Below, piece by piece: positions 33,645 to 42,737 of a stretch of DNA of 64,000 bases. The position numbers and the translations under genes were made by a program. A model generated the notes under the pieces. The model did not search any database. It saw only the letters and a list, made by a program, of their open reading frames with translations, and was not told the DNA's origin. Source of the DNA: CAVQKZ01 sp963837325 (GTDB lineage: Bacteria > Actinomycetota > Actinomycetes > Mycobacteriales > Jatrophihabitantaceae); the NCBI GenBank assembly GCA_963837325.1, contig CAWIMV010000001.1, positions 1,736,001 through 1,800,000 on the forward strand, read 5' to 3'. Each line of letters begins with the position of its first letter. Position 1 is the stretch's first letter.

Positions 33645-36203
33645 CTAGCCGCCGGTGTGCAGCAACCGAAGGCGGGCCGGCGACTCCGTGGAGGTGCGCT
33701 GCAGCCACTGGGTCAAGTCGTCGGCGGCGAGCGGCGGGCAGATGAAGTAGCCCTGTGCGACCTCGCAACCGAGGGTGCGCAATTCGTCGAGCGTCGCCTG
33801 GTCCTCGACGCCCTCGGCGACGATACGAAGTCCGAGGTTGGTGCCCAGCGTGGCGATGCTGCGAATCAGGGCACGGCTGCTCGCTGCATCCTCACCGGTC
33901 AGGCCCAAAACGAACGACCGGTCGATCTTGACCTCGCCGACGGGAAGTCGCTGCAGATAGGACAGGCTCGAGTAACCGGTACCGAAGTCGTCCAACGACA
34001 GGCAGATCCCCAGGTCGCGCAACTGGTGCAGTACCGGCATCGTCTGCTCGGGGTCGCCCATGACGCTGCTCTCGGTGATCTCCAGAATCACCAACTCCGG
34101 CGGCACACCCGATGCGGCCAAGGCGGCGGCGACCCGTTCCGGCAGCGCCGGATCGCTGATATTGCGAGCCGACAGGTTGACCGCGAACGACATGTCGATA
34201 CCGTCGGCGAGCCGCCGGGCGCATTCCTGCAACGCCGCTTCGAGCACCAGCGGCGTCAGCTTCTCGATCAGGCCCGTCGACTCGGCGATGGCGACGAATC
34301 GATCGGGTGCCACCACGCCCAGCGTCGGATGGTGCCAGCGCACGAGCGCTTCCACGCTGACCACCGCGCCGGAGTGCAAGTCGATCTTGGGTTGGTAATG
34401 CAGCACGAATTGCTCGGGATGCGTATCGAGCGACTGGCGGAGGTCGGCCAAGAGCGCAAGCCGCTCGATCCGCCCGCTGTCCATCTTCGGGCTGTACACC
34501 GCAACCCGCCGGTCGTCTGATTTCGCGACGTACATCGCCGTGTCGGCCTGTCGCAACAGTTCACTTTGCGGATTCGCGACCGTGCTCAGAGCGACGCCGA
34601 CGCTGGCTTCGGGGGTCAACATCGCTTCCTCGAAATGCACCGGCTGGGCGATTGCTTCGGCGACTCCGGCAGCGAGCGCCGTGAGGTCAGCGACATCCTT
34701 GGGCGGATTCGGTACCAGTACCGCGAACTCGTCGCCGCCGAGCCGGGCCACCGTCGCATCCGGCGGCAGGCAGGCCTGCAAGCGACTGCCCACGACCGTC
34801 AGCAACCGGTCGCCGACGTTGTGGCCCAGGATGTCATTGACCTCCTTGAACCGGTCCAGATCCAGCAGCAGCACAGCCACATCCAGTCCGGCGGTGGACA
34901 GTGCGCGCTCGATCTGGCTGGACAGGAAAGCCCGGTTCGACAGGCCGGTCAGCGAGTCGTGGGTGGCGTCAAAGCCCAGCTTTTCCACCAGCCGGGTGCT
35001 GCGCAACGCCACCGCGACGTGACCGGCCAGCGTCTGAAGCAGGGTCAGGTCTTCCTCGGTGAAGGTCGCGGTCTCGCCGAAACGGTTCGTCACGGTCAGG
35101 GTTCCGGACAGGCCACTCGACTGCGGCAGCGCGACGATGACCGCGTCCTGCAGGTTGCGGTCGTTGAGCCAGCGCCGGATGCCGCGGTCCTTCGTCGTGC
35201 GCGGGGCGAGCGTCGGCTCCTCATCGGTGAGCACCCGGACGACGATCCAGTCGGTTTGGTCGATGTCGCGGCGGCTGACGACCAGCTCGGCGTTCTCGCT
35301 GACCGTCAGCACCAACGCCGATGACGTAACGGCAGGGACCGGGTAGGCCGGCACTGAGGTGGGCGTGTCCAGAATCGTCACTTCGGCGGTGGTGGCGCGC
35401 AACAGTCGCCGGATCCGGGTCAGCAGTTCTTCGGCCAGCGCCTCCAGCGACTCGGCCCCGACACCGCCGGTGACGAACTCGTGGACCAGGGTCAACGACT
35501 GGTGCCGGCGCCTGGTCATGGCGTAGCCACGGTAGCCCGCGGTCCCGAGCAGGAGCAGCATGACGACCAGGACACTGCCGAGTATGCCGCGCTGGAGCAG
35601 GATGACCATGTTCAGCGCGAACATGCTGCTGATCGCGCTCAACACCGCGGCCGGCACGAGGACGTGGAGGACATCGCTACGGCCGAGTGGCCCGTCGTGC
35701 AGGCGGATAAGCGTCAGGACGAGCAGGCTCATCAGCTGGTCGACTGTCGCGACGCACCCGACGATGATGAGGGCGCCCAACAGATGCAGGCTGTGACCAG
35801 GGACGAACACCCGCACCACGGCGGCGACGACGATCGCCTCGAACGCGTAGGCCGCGACGTTGTAGAACGCCTTGTCCAGCCTGACGCGTTGCAGCGCGAG
35901 AGCGAGCGCGGCTCCCATGACCCGAGCGAGGACGAAGGTCTCGGGACTGACTAGAAGAATACCGAGGACCAGCGGCACACCCGCCAGCGTGAACGAGTGG
36001 GCCTGGCGCCGGAACTCGACATTCATCAGGAACTGCTCAGCGACGAAGAACAACGCGACCAGGATTGGACCCAGGACGACCGTCGACAGGTCGACGGGCA
36101 GTATCGGCCCGCCGGTGGTCAGCAGACCGATTCCCACTGCGGCGCCAAGAAGGCCGACGCTGAGGACGAACGTCCAGAGCGCCGGGGTACCTACGCGCGG
36201 CAT
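33645..36203 (-). CDS. Membrane GAF-like GGDEF-EAL cyclic-di-GMP protein
   Basis: 852 residues from ATG 36203; a longer start up to 36353 is possible but adds a segment unlike a protein N-terminus. About eight membrane helices (10-245) come first, then a GAF-like region (about 260-415). GGDEF is intact at 489-493 and EAL at 618-620, with NLSARNISD, EITESSVM, DDFGTGYSSL, KIDRSF and EGVED also present. Both c-di-GMP synthesis and breakdown are possible. It is convergent with GH92, 22 bp apart. Its long upstream gap is described separately. Confidence 0.92.
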   Translation of the reverse strand: MPRVGTPALWTFVLSVGLLGAAVGIGLLTTGGPILPVDLSTVVLGPILVALFFVAEQFLMNVEFRRQAHSFTLAGVPLVLGILLVSPETFVLARVMGAALALALQRVRLDKAFYNVAAYAFEAIVVAAVVRVFVPGHSLHLLGALIIVGCVATVDQLMSLLVLTLIRLHDGPLGRSDVLHVLVPAAVLSAISSMFALNMVILLQRGILGSVLVVMLLLLGTAGYRGYAMTRRRHQSLTLVHEFVTGGVGAESLEALAEELLTRIRRLLRATTAEVTILDTPTSVPAYPVPAVTSSALVLTVSENAELVVSRRDIDQTDWIVVRVLTDEEPTLAPRTTKDRGIRRWLNDRNLQDAVIVALPQSSGLSGTLTVTNRFGETATFTEEDLTLLQTLAGHVAVALRSTRLVEKLGFDATHDSLTGLSNRAFLSSQIERALSTAGLDVAVLLLDLDRFKEVNDILGHNVGDRLLTVVGSRLQACLPPDATVARLGGDEFAVLVPNPPKDVADLTALAAGVAEAIAQPVHFEEAMLTPEASVGVALSTVANPQSELLRQADTAMYVAKSDDRRVAVYSPKMDSGRIERLALLADLRQSLDTHPEQFVLHYQPKIDLHSGAVVSVEALVRWHHPTLGVVAPDRFVAIAESTGLIEKLTPLVLEAALQECARRLADGIDMSFAVNLSARNISDPALPERVAAALAASGVPPELVILEITESSVMGDPEQTMPVLHQLRDLGICLSLDDFGTGYSSLSYLQRLPVGEVKIDRSFVLGLTGEDAASSRALIRSIATLGTNLGLRIVAEGVEDQATLDELRTLGCEVAQGYFICPPLAADDLTQWLQRTSTESPARLRLLHTGG

Positions 36204-36577
36204 GACATCGTTAGCCCCAGACGTTGTCGGACCATCGGGCAGAAGACCACAGGACGGACGGCCAGAGCGTCGAGCCGAAGTGATCAATGTTGGTGCCGGC
36301 CATCGATGGTCCCTTTCGTCGGCCACGGAGCGACAATCTTGCTGTGCAATCACGTCCCGTAGCTGACCATGCAGGTCCGGTTAACACAGACCATACATAT
36401 CTGGAAGGGTAACCACAACTGGGGAGGTGGTTTCCGGCACAACAAAGTTTGCCTTCCTGGCAAGGATTTACCGTCCGGTCGCCGAATTGACGCGCTTCTG
36501 GTGCCGATCTGCGGCTCGAAACCGGTGGTTACAGAGGGTGATATGTCGCGTTCAAGCGCTACTGGGCCAGGCGGCGC
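36204..36577. other. 374-bp intergenic leader region of the GGDEF-EAL gene
   Basis: This stretch lies upstream of the GGDEF-EAL gene and downstream of the PAP2 gene. It is less GC-rich than its surroundings and holds several small inverted repeats, for example AACCAC/GTGGTT around 36412-36432 and TTGCC/GGCAA around 36449-36464. I compared it by eye with known riboswitch cores, including the c-di-GMP-I type, and saw no match. No convincing gene is present. Confidence 0.4.
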
Positions 36578-37495
36578 TCAGGCCTGGTCGACGTCGACGG
36601 GCTGCCGGCTGCGACGGCGCAAGATCGTCCCGCGTCGCCGCGGAGGCGACGCTGCATCAGCGCCCGCGTCGGCGTCGGCGTCGTAGCCAGCGGGCCGAAG
36701 CGGCGCACCCGCAATCGCGGTGGCCGAAACCGGTAGTTCGAGGTCGGCGCGGGCAGCTCGCCGGGTTCGCCACCGCTGCAGGGCTCGCCGCAACCGGACC
36801 TCGATGGCGTCAGCCCAGCGTTGCGCAGTCGGCATCACGGTCGGAAGCGCAAGGAGCACGAGGCCGCCGGCCAGCCAGCCTCCGACGACGTCCGAGATCC
36901 AGTGCATGTTCAGGTAGACGGTGCTGAACCCGACCGTTAAGGGGACGACGATCGAAATCGCGATCATGGTCTTGCGATGGCGGACGGCCATCCAGGTGAG
37001 CACACCGAGGAGTACGACGATGTTCGAGACATGACCGGACGGGTAGATGTTTCCACCCGCGAACACCGCGTCGGCGTGGCTGATTTTGTGCGGACCGATT
37101 CGCCCGGTGGCGACCTTCACTATCCCGACGCTGACGTTGAGCAGAAGCAGGGCCGCAACCAGCCGTACGAGCGGCGTGCTGGAGTGAAGGCGCGTGCAGC
37201 GCCAGATGATCCAAGGGAGGGCCACAAACGTCGACGGCGCCCGTTGCCCGACGTGGATGTATACGTTGATCCAGTCGTACGCCCAGGGCCAGCGGTGCTT
37301 CAAACGCAGGTTGGCGACCCACTCGTCCAACTGGATCGTCGGCCCGTTGCGCACCACGACCAGCACGGTCAACACGGCATAGATGACCAGCAGGGCCCCG
37401 AACGCGGCGTAGCGCCAGCGGGTCCGGCGGCTGCGTGCACCCGACAGGCCCGCGTCACCGGGAACCGTCCCTATGCGTTGCGTTATGCCCAACAT
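36578..37495 (-). CDS. PAP2 superfamily membrane phosphatase
   Basis: 305 residues with six helices. The three phosphatase motifs are KVATGRIGP, the central YPSGHVSN and STVYLNMHWISDVVGG with its His and Asp. The C-terminal 70 residues are basic and low-complexity (DADADAGADAASPPRRRG, then RRRSRQ) and probably cytosolic. Family members dephosphorylate undecaprenyl pyrophosphate, phosphatidic acid or phosphatidylglycerol phosphate. Placed just before the teichoic acid locus, recycling of lipid carrier is a reasonable guess. Confidence 0.88.
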   Translation of the reverse strand: MLGITQRIGTVPGDAGLSGARSRRTRWRYAAFGALLVIYAVLTVLVVVRNGPTIQLDEWVANLRLKHRWPWAYDWINVYIHVGQRAPSTFVALPWIIWRCTRLHSSTPLVRLVAALLLLNVSVGIVKVATGRIGPHKISHADAVFAGGNIYPSGHVSNIVVLLGVLTWMAVRHRKTMIAISIVVPLTVGFSTVYLNMHWISDVVGGWLAGGLVLLALPTVMPTAQRWADAIEVRLRRALQRWRTRRAARADLELPVSATAIAGAPLRPAGYDADADAGADAASPPRRRGTILRRRSRQPVDVDQA

Positions 37496-37617
37496 CGCCA
37501 GGAGTCAGCCGTCCGCCTTGATCGCATCACGTGTCACGGAGCCAAGGCTCGCATCCCATGGCGGCAACACAGGCCTTCCCGGCTCAGCTCTCAGGCAGTC
37601 CATACACGCCGCGCCGG

Positions 37618-37623
37618 TAATCT
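37618..37623 (+). promoter_or_regulatory. -10 box TAATCT, leaderless start of the LCP gene
   Basis: Seven bases separate this box from GTG 37631 and there is no ribosome site, which fits a leaderless message. Confidence 0.4.
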
Positions 37624-37630
37624 CGATTAG

Positions 37631-39118
37631 GTGCCCCCCGATGATAGCGACGCGCCATCGCGTCCTGCTGAGAGCGGGCCAGCTGCGGGTTGGCCGGGCC
37701 GTTCGATCGGCCGGGTGACAACAGTATTCGCGGCCCATCGGCGACTGCTCGTGGTGGGCGTCCTGGTGGTCATGACCGGGCTGTCGGCGCTCACCCTGAC
37801 GGCCTCGGGCGTGTACTGGTGGAAGTACCGGAACTTCAAAGCCAGCGTGAAGCACCTGGACGTCATCGGGGTGCCGGCCAGCAAGCCGACTCATGACATC
37901 GACGGCAAGGACCAGAACATCCTGATTGTCGGCAACGACGATCGGCACACGATGACCGCGGCCGAAATTCACCAGCTCCACACGGGCCGGGTCGGCGGCA
38001 GCCTCAACACCGACACGATGATGCTTGTGCACGCCCCGGCCGATGGGAAGAAGGCCACCCTGATCTCGCTGCCGCGCGACACCTATGTGAACATCCCGGG
38101 CAACGGCTGGAACAAGCTCAACTCGGCGTACTCCACGGCTTACCGGCGGGTCAACGGCAGCGACGAGGTCAAGCGGGCCGCCGGCGCCAAGCTCCTCATC
38201 CACACGGTCCAGAACTTGACCGGGCTCACCATCGATCATTTCGTACAAGTGGACCTGATCGGGTTCTACCGAATCAGCAATGCCATCGGCGGCGTGCCGG
38301 TGAACATGTGCGAAGCAGTCAGCGACTACAACTCCGGGCTCAACCTGCCGAAGGGTCACAGTGTCGTCAAAGGCCGGTCAGCCTTGGCGTTCGTGCGCCA
38401 GCGGTACAACTTTCCGAACGGGCTCGGCGACCTCGACCGGGTGCAACGCCAGCGGTACTTCCTCACGGCGGCATTTCGCAAACTCTCCTCGGCCGGGGTG
38501 CTGTTGAACCCGATCAAGCTCGAACACCTGCTGTCGGCGATCCAGTCGTCGATCTATACCGACAAGGGCCTCGACCCGCTCGCGCTGGCGCGGCAGATGG
38601 AGAAGCTGAGCGCCAACAACATCGTCGGCAAGACGATTCCCACGAGGTTCGAGAACGGCACGCCGGTCGGCGACGTGCTCGCGGTCAATCCGGCCCAGGT
38701 GAAGGCTTTCGTGAACCTCATCATCGGTTCTGGCGACTCGAAGCTCGACGAGGCGGAGTACGTGGATCCCGCCACCGTCGCGGTGCGGGTCGTCAACGGG
38801 TCCAGCCAGGCCAACGCTGCGGCGCACAGTGCGAGCGTGCTCAGGCACATCGGCTTCCAGGCGACGGTCGATTTCAGCAACGCACTGAGCACCGCGACCG
38901 TCGTGCAATACGCCGCCGGCATGCAGTCCCAGGCCAAGACCGTGGCCACATTCATTCCCGGGGCAACGTTCCAGAAGGTCGCGAACCTGACCTATGTGCG
39001 GGTGCTGCTCGGCGACGACGGGCTCGAGGCAACGGCCAAGCCGGCCGCACCCGGCTCAGCTGGGGGAACGGACTCCGGCGTCGCGACCAAGGCGATCGAC
39101 GCCAAGTGCATTAACTAG
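37631..39118 (+). CDS. LytR-CpsA-Psr family ligase with LytR_C domain
   Basis: 495 residues with one N-terminal membrane helix (about 38-60). The LCP catalytic domain (about 90-300) carries NILIVGNDD, the Asp/Arg motifs NTDTMMLVH and SLPRDTYV, VDLIGFYRISNAIGGV and LAFVRQRYNFPNGLGDLDRVQRQ. A C-terminal LytR_C domain (about 375-465) contains VRVVNGS. LCP proteins transfer lipid-linked polymers, such as teichoic acid, onto peptidoglycan. This fits the exporter and polymerase genes that follow. Confidence 0.93.
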   Translation: MPPDDSDAPSRPAESGPAAGWPGRSIGRVTTVFAAHRRLLVVGVLVVMTGLSALTLTASGVYWWKYRNFKASVKHLDVIGVPASKPTHDIDGKDQNILIVGNDDRHTMTAAEIHQLHTGRVGGSLNTDTMMLVHAPADGKKATLISLPRDTYVNIPGNGWNKLNSAYSTAYRRVNGSDEVKRAAGAKLLIHTVQNLTGLTIDHFVQVDLIGFYRISNAIGGVPVNMCEAVSDYNSGLNLPKGHSVVKGRSALAFVRQRYNFPNGLGDLDRVQRQRYFLTAAFRKLSSAGVLLNPIKLEHLLSAIQSSIYTDKGLDPLALARQMEKLSANNIVGKTIPTRFENGTPVGDVLAVNPAQVKAFVNLIIGSGDSKLDEAEYVDPATVAVRVVNGSSQANAAAHSASVLRHIGFQATVDFSNALSTATVVQYAAGMQSQAKTVATFIPGATFQKVANLTYVRVLLGDDGLEATAKPAAPGSAGGTDSGVATKAIDAKCIN

Positions 39119-39159
39119 CGGCCCGAGGCCGAGGGCGCGGCTGCCCGACCGGGGTGCCG

Positions 39160-39165
39160 TATTCT
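39160..39165 (+). promoter_or_regulatory. -10 box TATTCT, leaderless start of the exporter permease
   Basis: Seven bases separate the box from GTG 39173. No ribosome site is seen. Confidence 0.4.
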
Positions 39166-39172
39166 CACGCCC

Positions 39173-40072
39173 GTGACGGGTGTTGGCGGCGCGAACACCC
39201 GACCGCCGGAGTTGGACGTCGCGGAACTGGTCGCGCGCTATGGCATGAAGCGCGCCGGCGCCCGCCCGTCCCTGTCCGATTACACCCGGCAACTGTGGGG
39301 CCGACGGCACTTCATCCTCGAGTTCTCGAAGGCCAATAGCGCGGTCGGTTATTCACGCAGCCTGTTGGGCCAGGCCTGGCAGGTGCTAACTCCGCTGCTC
39401 AACGCCGGCGTCTACTACCTGATCTTCGGCGTACTCCTGACGACCAGGCGCGGTGTGCACAACTTCACCGCGTTCCTGGTCATCGGCATCTTCATCTTCA
39501 CGTTCATGCAGAGCAGCATGCTGCAGGGTGCACGCGCGATCAGCGCCAACCTGGGCCTGACCCGGGTGCTGCACTTCCCCCGAGCGGTGCTTCCGCTCGC
39601 ATCCACCCTCGTGGCCCTGCAGCGCCTGATCATCTCGATGGCGGTGATGCTGCCGATCGTGCTGCTGACCGGTGAGCCGCTGACGCTGCGTTGGCTGCTG
39701 CTGGTCCCGGCGCTGGCCCTGGAGTCGCTGTTCTGCTTGGGACTGGCCTTCGCGATGGCCCGAATCGGCGCCCGGGTGCCCGACACCTCGCAACTGCTGC
39801 CGTTCATCCTGCGCACCTGGCTCTACGTCTCCGGCGTGTTCTTCAGCATTCGCACGTTCACCGAGCGCTATCACAGCCATCCGCTGATTCGACATCTGCT
39901 GACGATCAATCCGGGCGCGGTATACGTCGAGATCGTCCGCGACGCGCTGCTCATCGACGACAAGACCGGCTCCCCGCACGAGTGGATCTACGCGATCGGT
40001 TGGGCGATCGTGGCGCTGATCGCCGGCTACACCTTCTTCTGGCAGGCCGAAGAGCGGTATGGACGTGTCTGA
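39173..40072 (+). CDS. ABC-2 polysaccharide/teichoic acid export permease (TagG/Wzm-like)
   Basis: 299 residues with six helices after a cytosolic N-terminus. The stretches KANSAVGYSRSLLGQAWQVLTPLLNAGVYYLIFG, FSIRTF and the LTINPGAVYVEIVRDALL region are typical of ABC-2 exporters of lipid-linked polysaccharides. It partners with the ATPase that overlaps it by 14 bp. Confidence 0.92.
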   Translation: MTGVGGANTRPPELDVAELVARYGMKRAGARPSLSDYTRQLWGRRHFILEFSKANSAVGYSRSLLGQAWQVLTPLLNAGVYYLIFGVLLTTRRGVHNFTAFLVIGIFIFTFMQSSMLQGARAISANLGLTRVLHFPRAVLPLASTLVALQRLIISMAVMLPIVLLTGEPLTLRWLLLVPALALESLFCLGLAFAMARIGARVPDTSQLLPFILRTWLYVSGVFFSIRTFTERYHSHPLIRHLLTINPGAVYVEIVRDALLIDDKTGSPHEWIYAIGWAIVALIAGYTFFWQAEERYGRV

Positions 40073-40904
40073 GGCGACCGAAGAGATCGCACCGACCGTC
40101 GTCGTCGACAACGTCCACCTGGTCTACCGAGTCGCCGGCCGACACGCGAAGGTCGGCGGTCCGGCCGCTTTGCGACGCATGCTGACCCGGCAGCCGCCGC
40201 CGGGACTACGGGAGATCCACGCCGTGCGGGGCGTGAGCCTGACCGCCTGGCGCGGCGAGGCCATCGGCCTGATCGGGCCGAACGGATCGGGCAAGTCGAC
40301 ATTGCTCCGCGCCATAGCGGGTCTCATGCCCCCGGAATCCGGAGCCATCTACACCCAGGGCCAGCCCTCGCTCCTCGGTGTCGCGGCCGCACTCATGAAC
40401 GACATGACCGGCGAGCGCAACGTGGTCCTGGGTTGTCTGGCTATGGGCATGACGCCGGCGGAAGTGCAGGAGAGCTACGACTCGATCTGCGAGTTCGCCG
40501 GCATCGGCGAGTTCATCTCCCTGCCCATGAACACGTATTCATCCGGCATGGCCGCCCGGCTCCGCTTCGCCATCGCGGCAACGAAATCCCACGAGGTGCT
40601 GCTCATCGACGAGGCACTGGGCACCGGCGACGCCGAGTTCCGGCGCCGCAGTGAAGCCCGGATCCGGGAGCTGCGAGCCGCGGCGGGCACCGTATTTCTC
40701 GTCAGCCACGGTCTGAACGTGGTCCGCGAGACCTGCGACCGGGTGATCTGGCTGGAGAAGGGCGAAATCGTCGTCGACGGCGACGCCAAGACCGTCGTCG
40801 ACGCCTACGAGGCCCGGCACGACCCGCAGGCGCTCGAGGATCGGCTGGCCGCGGCCCGAGCCGGCTCCGCGGTGAGCAGCCCGGACGAGCCTTCAGACAT
40901 TTGA
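40059..40904 (+). CDS. Teichoic acid/polysaccharide export ATPase (TagH/Wzt-like)
   Basis: 281 residues: Walker A GPNGSGKST, the exporter-type signature NTYSSGMAARLRFAIA, Walker B VLLIDEALGTGD and the H-loop FLVSHGLNVV. The YSSGM variant is usual in Wzt/TagH. No C-terminal polymer-binding domain is present, so length control probably lies elsewhere. It moves the finished lipid-linked polymer across the membrane with the upstream permease. Confidence 0.93.
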   Translation: MDVSEATEEIAPTVVVDNVHLVYRVAGRHAKVGGPAALRRMLTRQPPPGLREIHAVRGVSLTAWRGEAIGLIGPNGSGKSTLLRAIAGLMPPESGAIYTQGQPSLLGVAAALMNDMTGERNVVLGCLAMGMTPAEVQESYDSICEFAGIGEFISLPMNTYSSGMAARLRFAIAATKSHEVLLIDEALGTGDAEFRRRSEARIRELRAAAGTVFLVSHGLNVVRETCDRVIWLEKGEIVVDGDAKTVVDAYEARHDPQALEDRLAAARAGSAVSSPDEPSDI

Positions 40905-40954
40905 CGTCGCGTCCGACAGATAGGCTCCGGGCTTCCCCGACGATGCGAGGATCC

Positions 40955-41848
40955 ATGAACCGGCACGACTTCCTCAGTGGCATTCATGCGGCGTACCAGC
41001 CGCGTAACTACCTCGAGATCGGTATCAACGACGGGCGGGGGCTGCGCCGGTCCCGAACTCGCACGATCGGGGTCGACCCGGCCTTCAAGATCACCTCCGA
41101 GCTCGAGTGCGACCTGCAGTTGGTGAAGGCGACCAGCGATGACTTCTTCGCCCTCGAGCGTCCGATCGCCCGGTTCCCGGAAGGCGTCGTCGATCTCACC
41201 TTCATCGACGGACTGCACATCTTCGAATTCGCGCTCCGGGACTTCATGAACGCCGAGCGGCTGTCCGCCCCGACGAGCGTCATCGTCTTCGACGACATGC
41301 TGCCGCGGACCGTCGACGAGGCGGCGCGCGATCGGCACACACTGGAGTGGACCGGCGACGTGTTCAAGGTGGCAACCGTCCTCGAGCGCTACCGCCCCGA
41401 TCTGGTGCTGGTCGGTCTGGACACCGTGCCCACCGGGCTGCTGCTCGTTTGCGGGACCGATCCGACCAACACCGTGCTCCAGGACAACTACGAGGCGATC
41501 CTGGCCGAGTTCGTCGGCTCCGACCCGCAGGCCGTGCCGGAGCAGATCCTCCATCGCTCCACGGCGGCCGATCCCCAGGCGGTTCTCGAGTCTCCGGTGT
41601 GGGCCGATCTGGTGGCAGCCCGCACGAACGGCAACGGCCGCCCGGACACGATCGAACTGTTGCGCGAACTCAGGGGAAGCGCCAGTTACGTGTCGAATCC
41701 CCCGCCGGCCAAGCCCTGGCCCCCGGCCAAGGCCCGACCCGCCGCCACCGCCACCGCGCCGAAGCCGGTGCTCGGCGCACAGCGCGGGCTGACCCAGGCC
41801 AAGGCCCTCGCGCGGCGCGTCCGCAAGGCGGTACAGCAGCGGCTTTGA
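40955..41848 (+). CDS. Class I SAM methyltransferase-like protein of the surface-polymer locus
   Basis: 297 residues. A Rossmann region (about 18-175) has NYLEIGINDGRGLRRS, GVDPAF and VDLTFIDGLHIFEFALRD, which resembles Methyltransferase_24 proteins. The C-terminal 60 residues are Pro/Ala-rich then basic. It may methylate a sugar or modify the polymer. ATG 40955 with AGGA five bases upstream is better than the TTG overlapping the ATPase stop. Confidence 0.7.
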   Translation: MNRHDFLSGIHAAYQPRNYLEIGINDGRGLRRSRTRTIGVDPAFKITSELECDLQLVKATSDDFFALERPIARFPEGVVDLTFIDGLHIFEFALRDFMNAERLSAPTSVIVFDDMLPRTVDEAARDRHTLEWTGDVFKVATVLERYRPDLVLVGLDTVPTGLLLVCGTDPTNTVLQDNYEAILAEFVGSDPQAVPEQILHRSTAADPQAVLESPVWADLVAARTNGNGRPDTIELLRELRGSASYVSNPPPAKPWPPAKARPAATATAPKPVLGAQRGLTQAKALARRVRKAVQQRL

Positions 41849-41871
41849 CCTTCGGGCCGGGTCCGAGGAGC

Positions 41872-42717
41872 TCAGATCAGGGGCGGGCGCCCGGCCCGCG
41901 TCATCCGCCACACCGTGCGCCACGCCATCGGCCGACGGGGGCCCGCGTCTTGGCGCAGCCCGTCGACGGCCCCGCGCGCCGCTTCAGCCAGGGCAGTTCG
42001 GCCGCGGGCCCGGACTCCGGTGAGCACCGTCCAGAGCAGGAGGTAGGCAATCGCCAGCGGTAGCGGCAGCCGACGGCGGGCCAGAAACACCCGATTGCGA
42101 GCCGAGAGCCGGTAGAGCTCCCGATGCCGGGTCGGCTCGATCGCCGGGTGGAGAGCGACGAGATTGCCGGCGTAGTGCACGCGCGCTCCGGCGTCCCACA
42201 CGGCCCAAGCCAGATCGATGCCCTCGTGCGCGTAGAAGAACCCGCCCGGCCAACCGCCGATGCGCTCGAAGAGGTCGCGGCGCACCGCTACTGCGCCTTC
42301 CCACAATGCAGTCACGTCGCTGGGGCGCCCCGGGTCGCCGACGCGTAGCCGCGGGGTCCAGCGGCGGGGCGCCGGACGGCCGTCGGGGTCGAGCACGCGG
42401 GGCTGGACCGCGCCGAGATCCGGTTGGGCAACGAACATCCGGGCGATGCGCGCGAGCGTGTCCACGTCGCGCAGACAGGCGTCGTCGTCGAGGAAGAAGA
42501 GCAGGCGGCCGCGGACGTGAGGTACCCCGGCGTTGCGACCAGCTGGTATGCCGACGTTCTCCGGCAGGGTCACCGCCCGGACACCGTCGGGCAAGCCGGT
42601 CGGCCGCCAGCCGTTTCCGACCACGACCACGTCGAGGTCGACGCCGCCCTGGGTCAGCACGCTTCGCAGTGCGCGCCGCAAGTCGTCCGGGCGACGGCCC
42701 TGAGTGAGCACGACCAC
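41872..42717 (-). CDS. Glycosyltransferase family 2
   Basis: 281 residues of the GT-A fold: VVVLTQGRRPDDLRRALRS, ENVGIPAGRNAG, the metal motif FFLDDDACLRD, and a C-terminal GWPGGFFYAHEGIDLAWAVWD. A possible re-entrant helix, LAIAYLLLWTVLTGV, is near the end. It probably adds a sugar to the surface polymer or its linkage unit. The start is uncertain: GTG 42717 lies just inside the overlap with the CDP-alcohol transferase end. Confidence 0.87.
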   Translation of the reverse strand: MVVLTQGRRPDDLRRALRSVLTQGGVDLDVVVVGNGWRPTGLPDGVRAVTLPENVGIPAGRNAGVPHVRGRLLFFLDDDACLRDVDTLARIARMFVAQPDLGAVQPRVLDPDGRPAPRRWTPRLRVGDPGRPSDVTALWEGAVAVRRDLFERIGGWPGGFFYAHEGIDLAWAVWDAGARVHYAGNLVALHPAIEPTRHRELYRLSARNRVFLARRRLPLPLAIAYLLLWTVLTGVRARGRTALAEAARGAVDGLRQDAGPRRPMAWRTVWRMTRAGRPPLI

Positions 42718-42737
42718 GCCGTACGACGGCCGCCCGC

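Noticed and set aside
36204..36577. A c-di-GMP-I (GEMM) riboswitch before the GGDEF-EAL gene
   Set aside because: Some short fragments look similar, but the conserved core and tetraloop-receptor pattern are absent on either strand.
36427..36927. A 166-codon rightward Arg-rich frame
   Set aside because: It is antisense to the PAP2 phosphatase C-terminus and has no ribosome site or domain.
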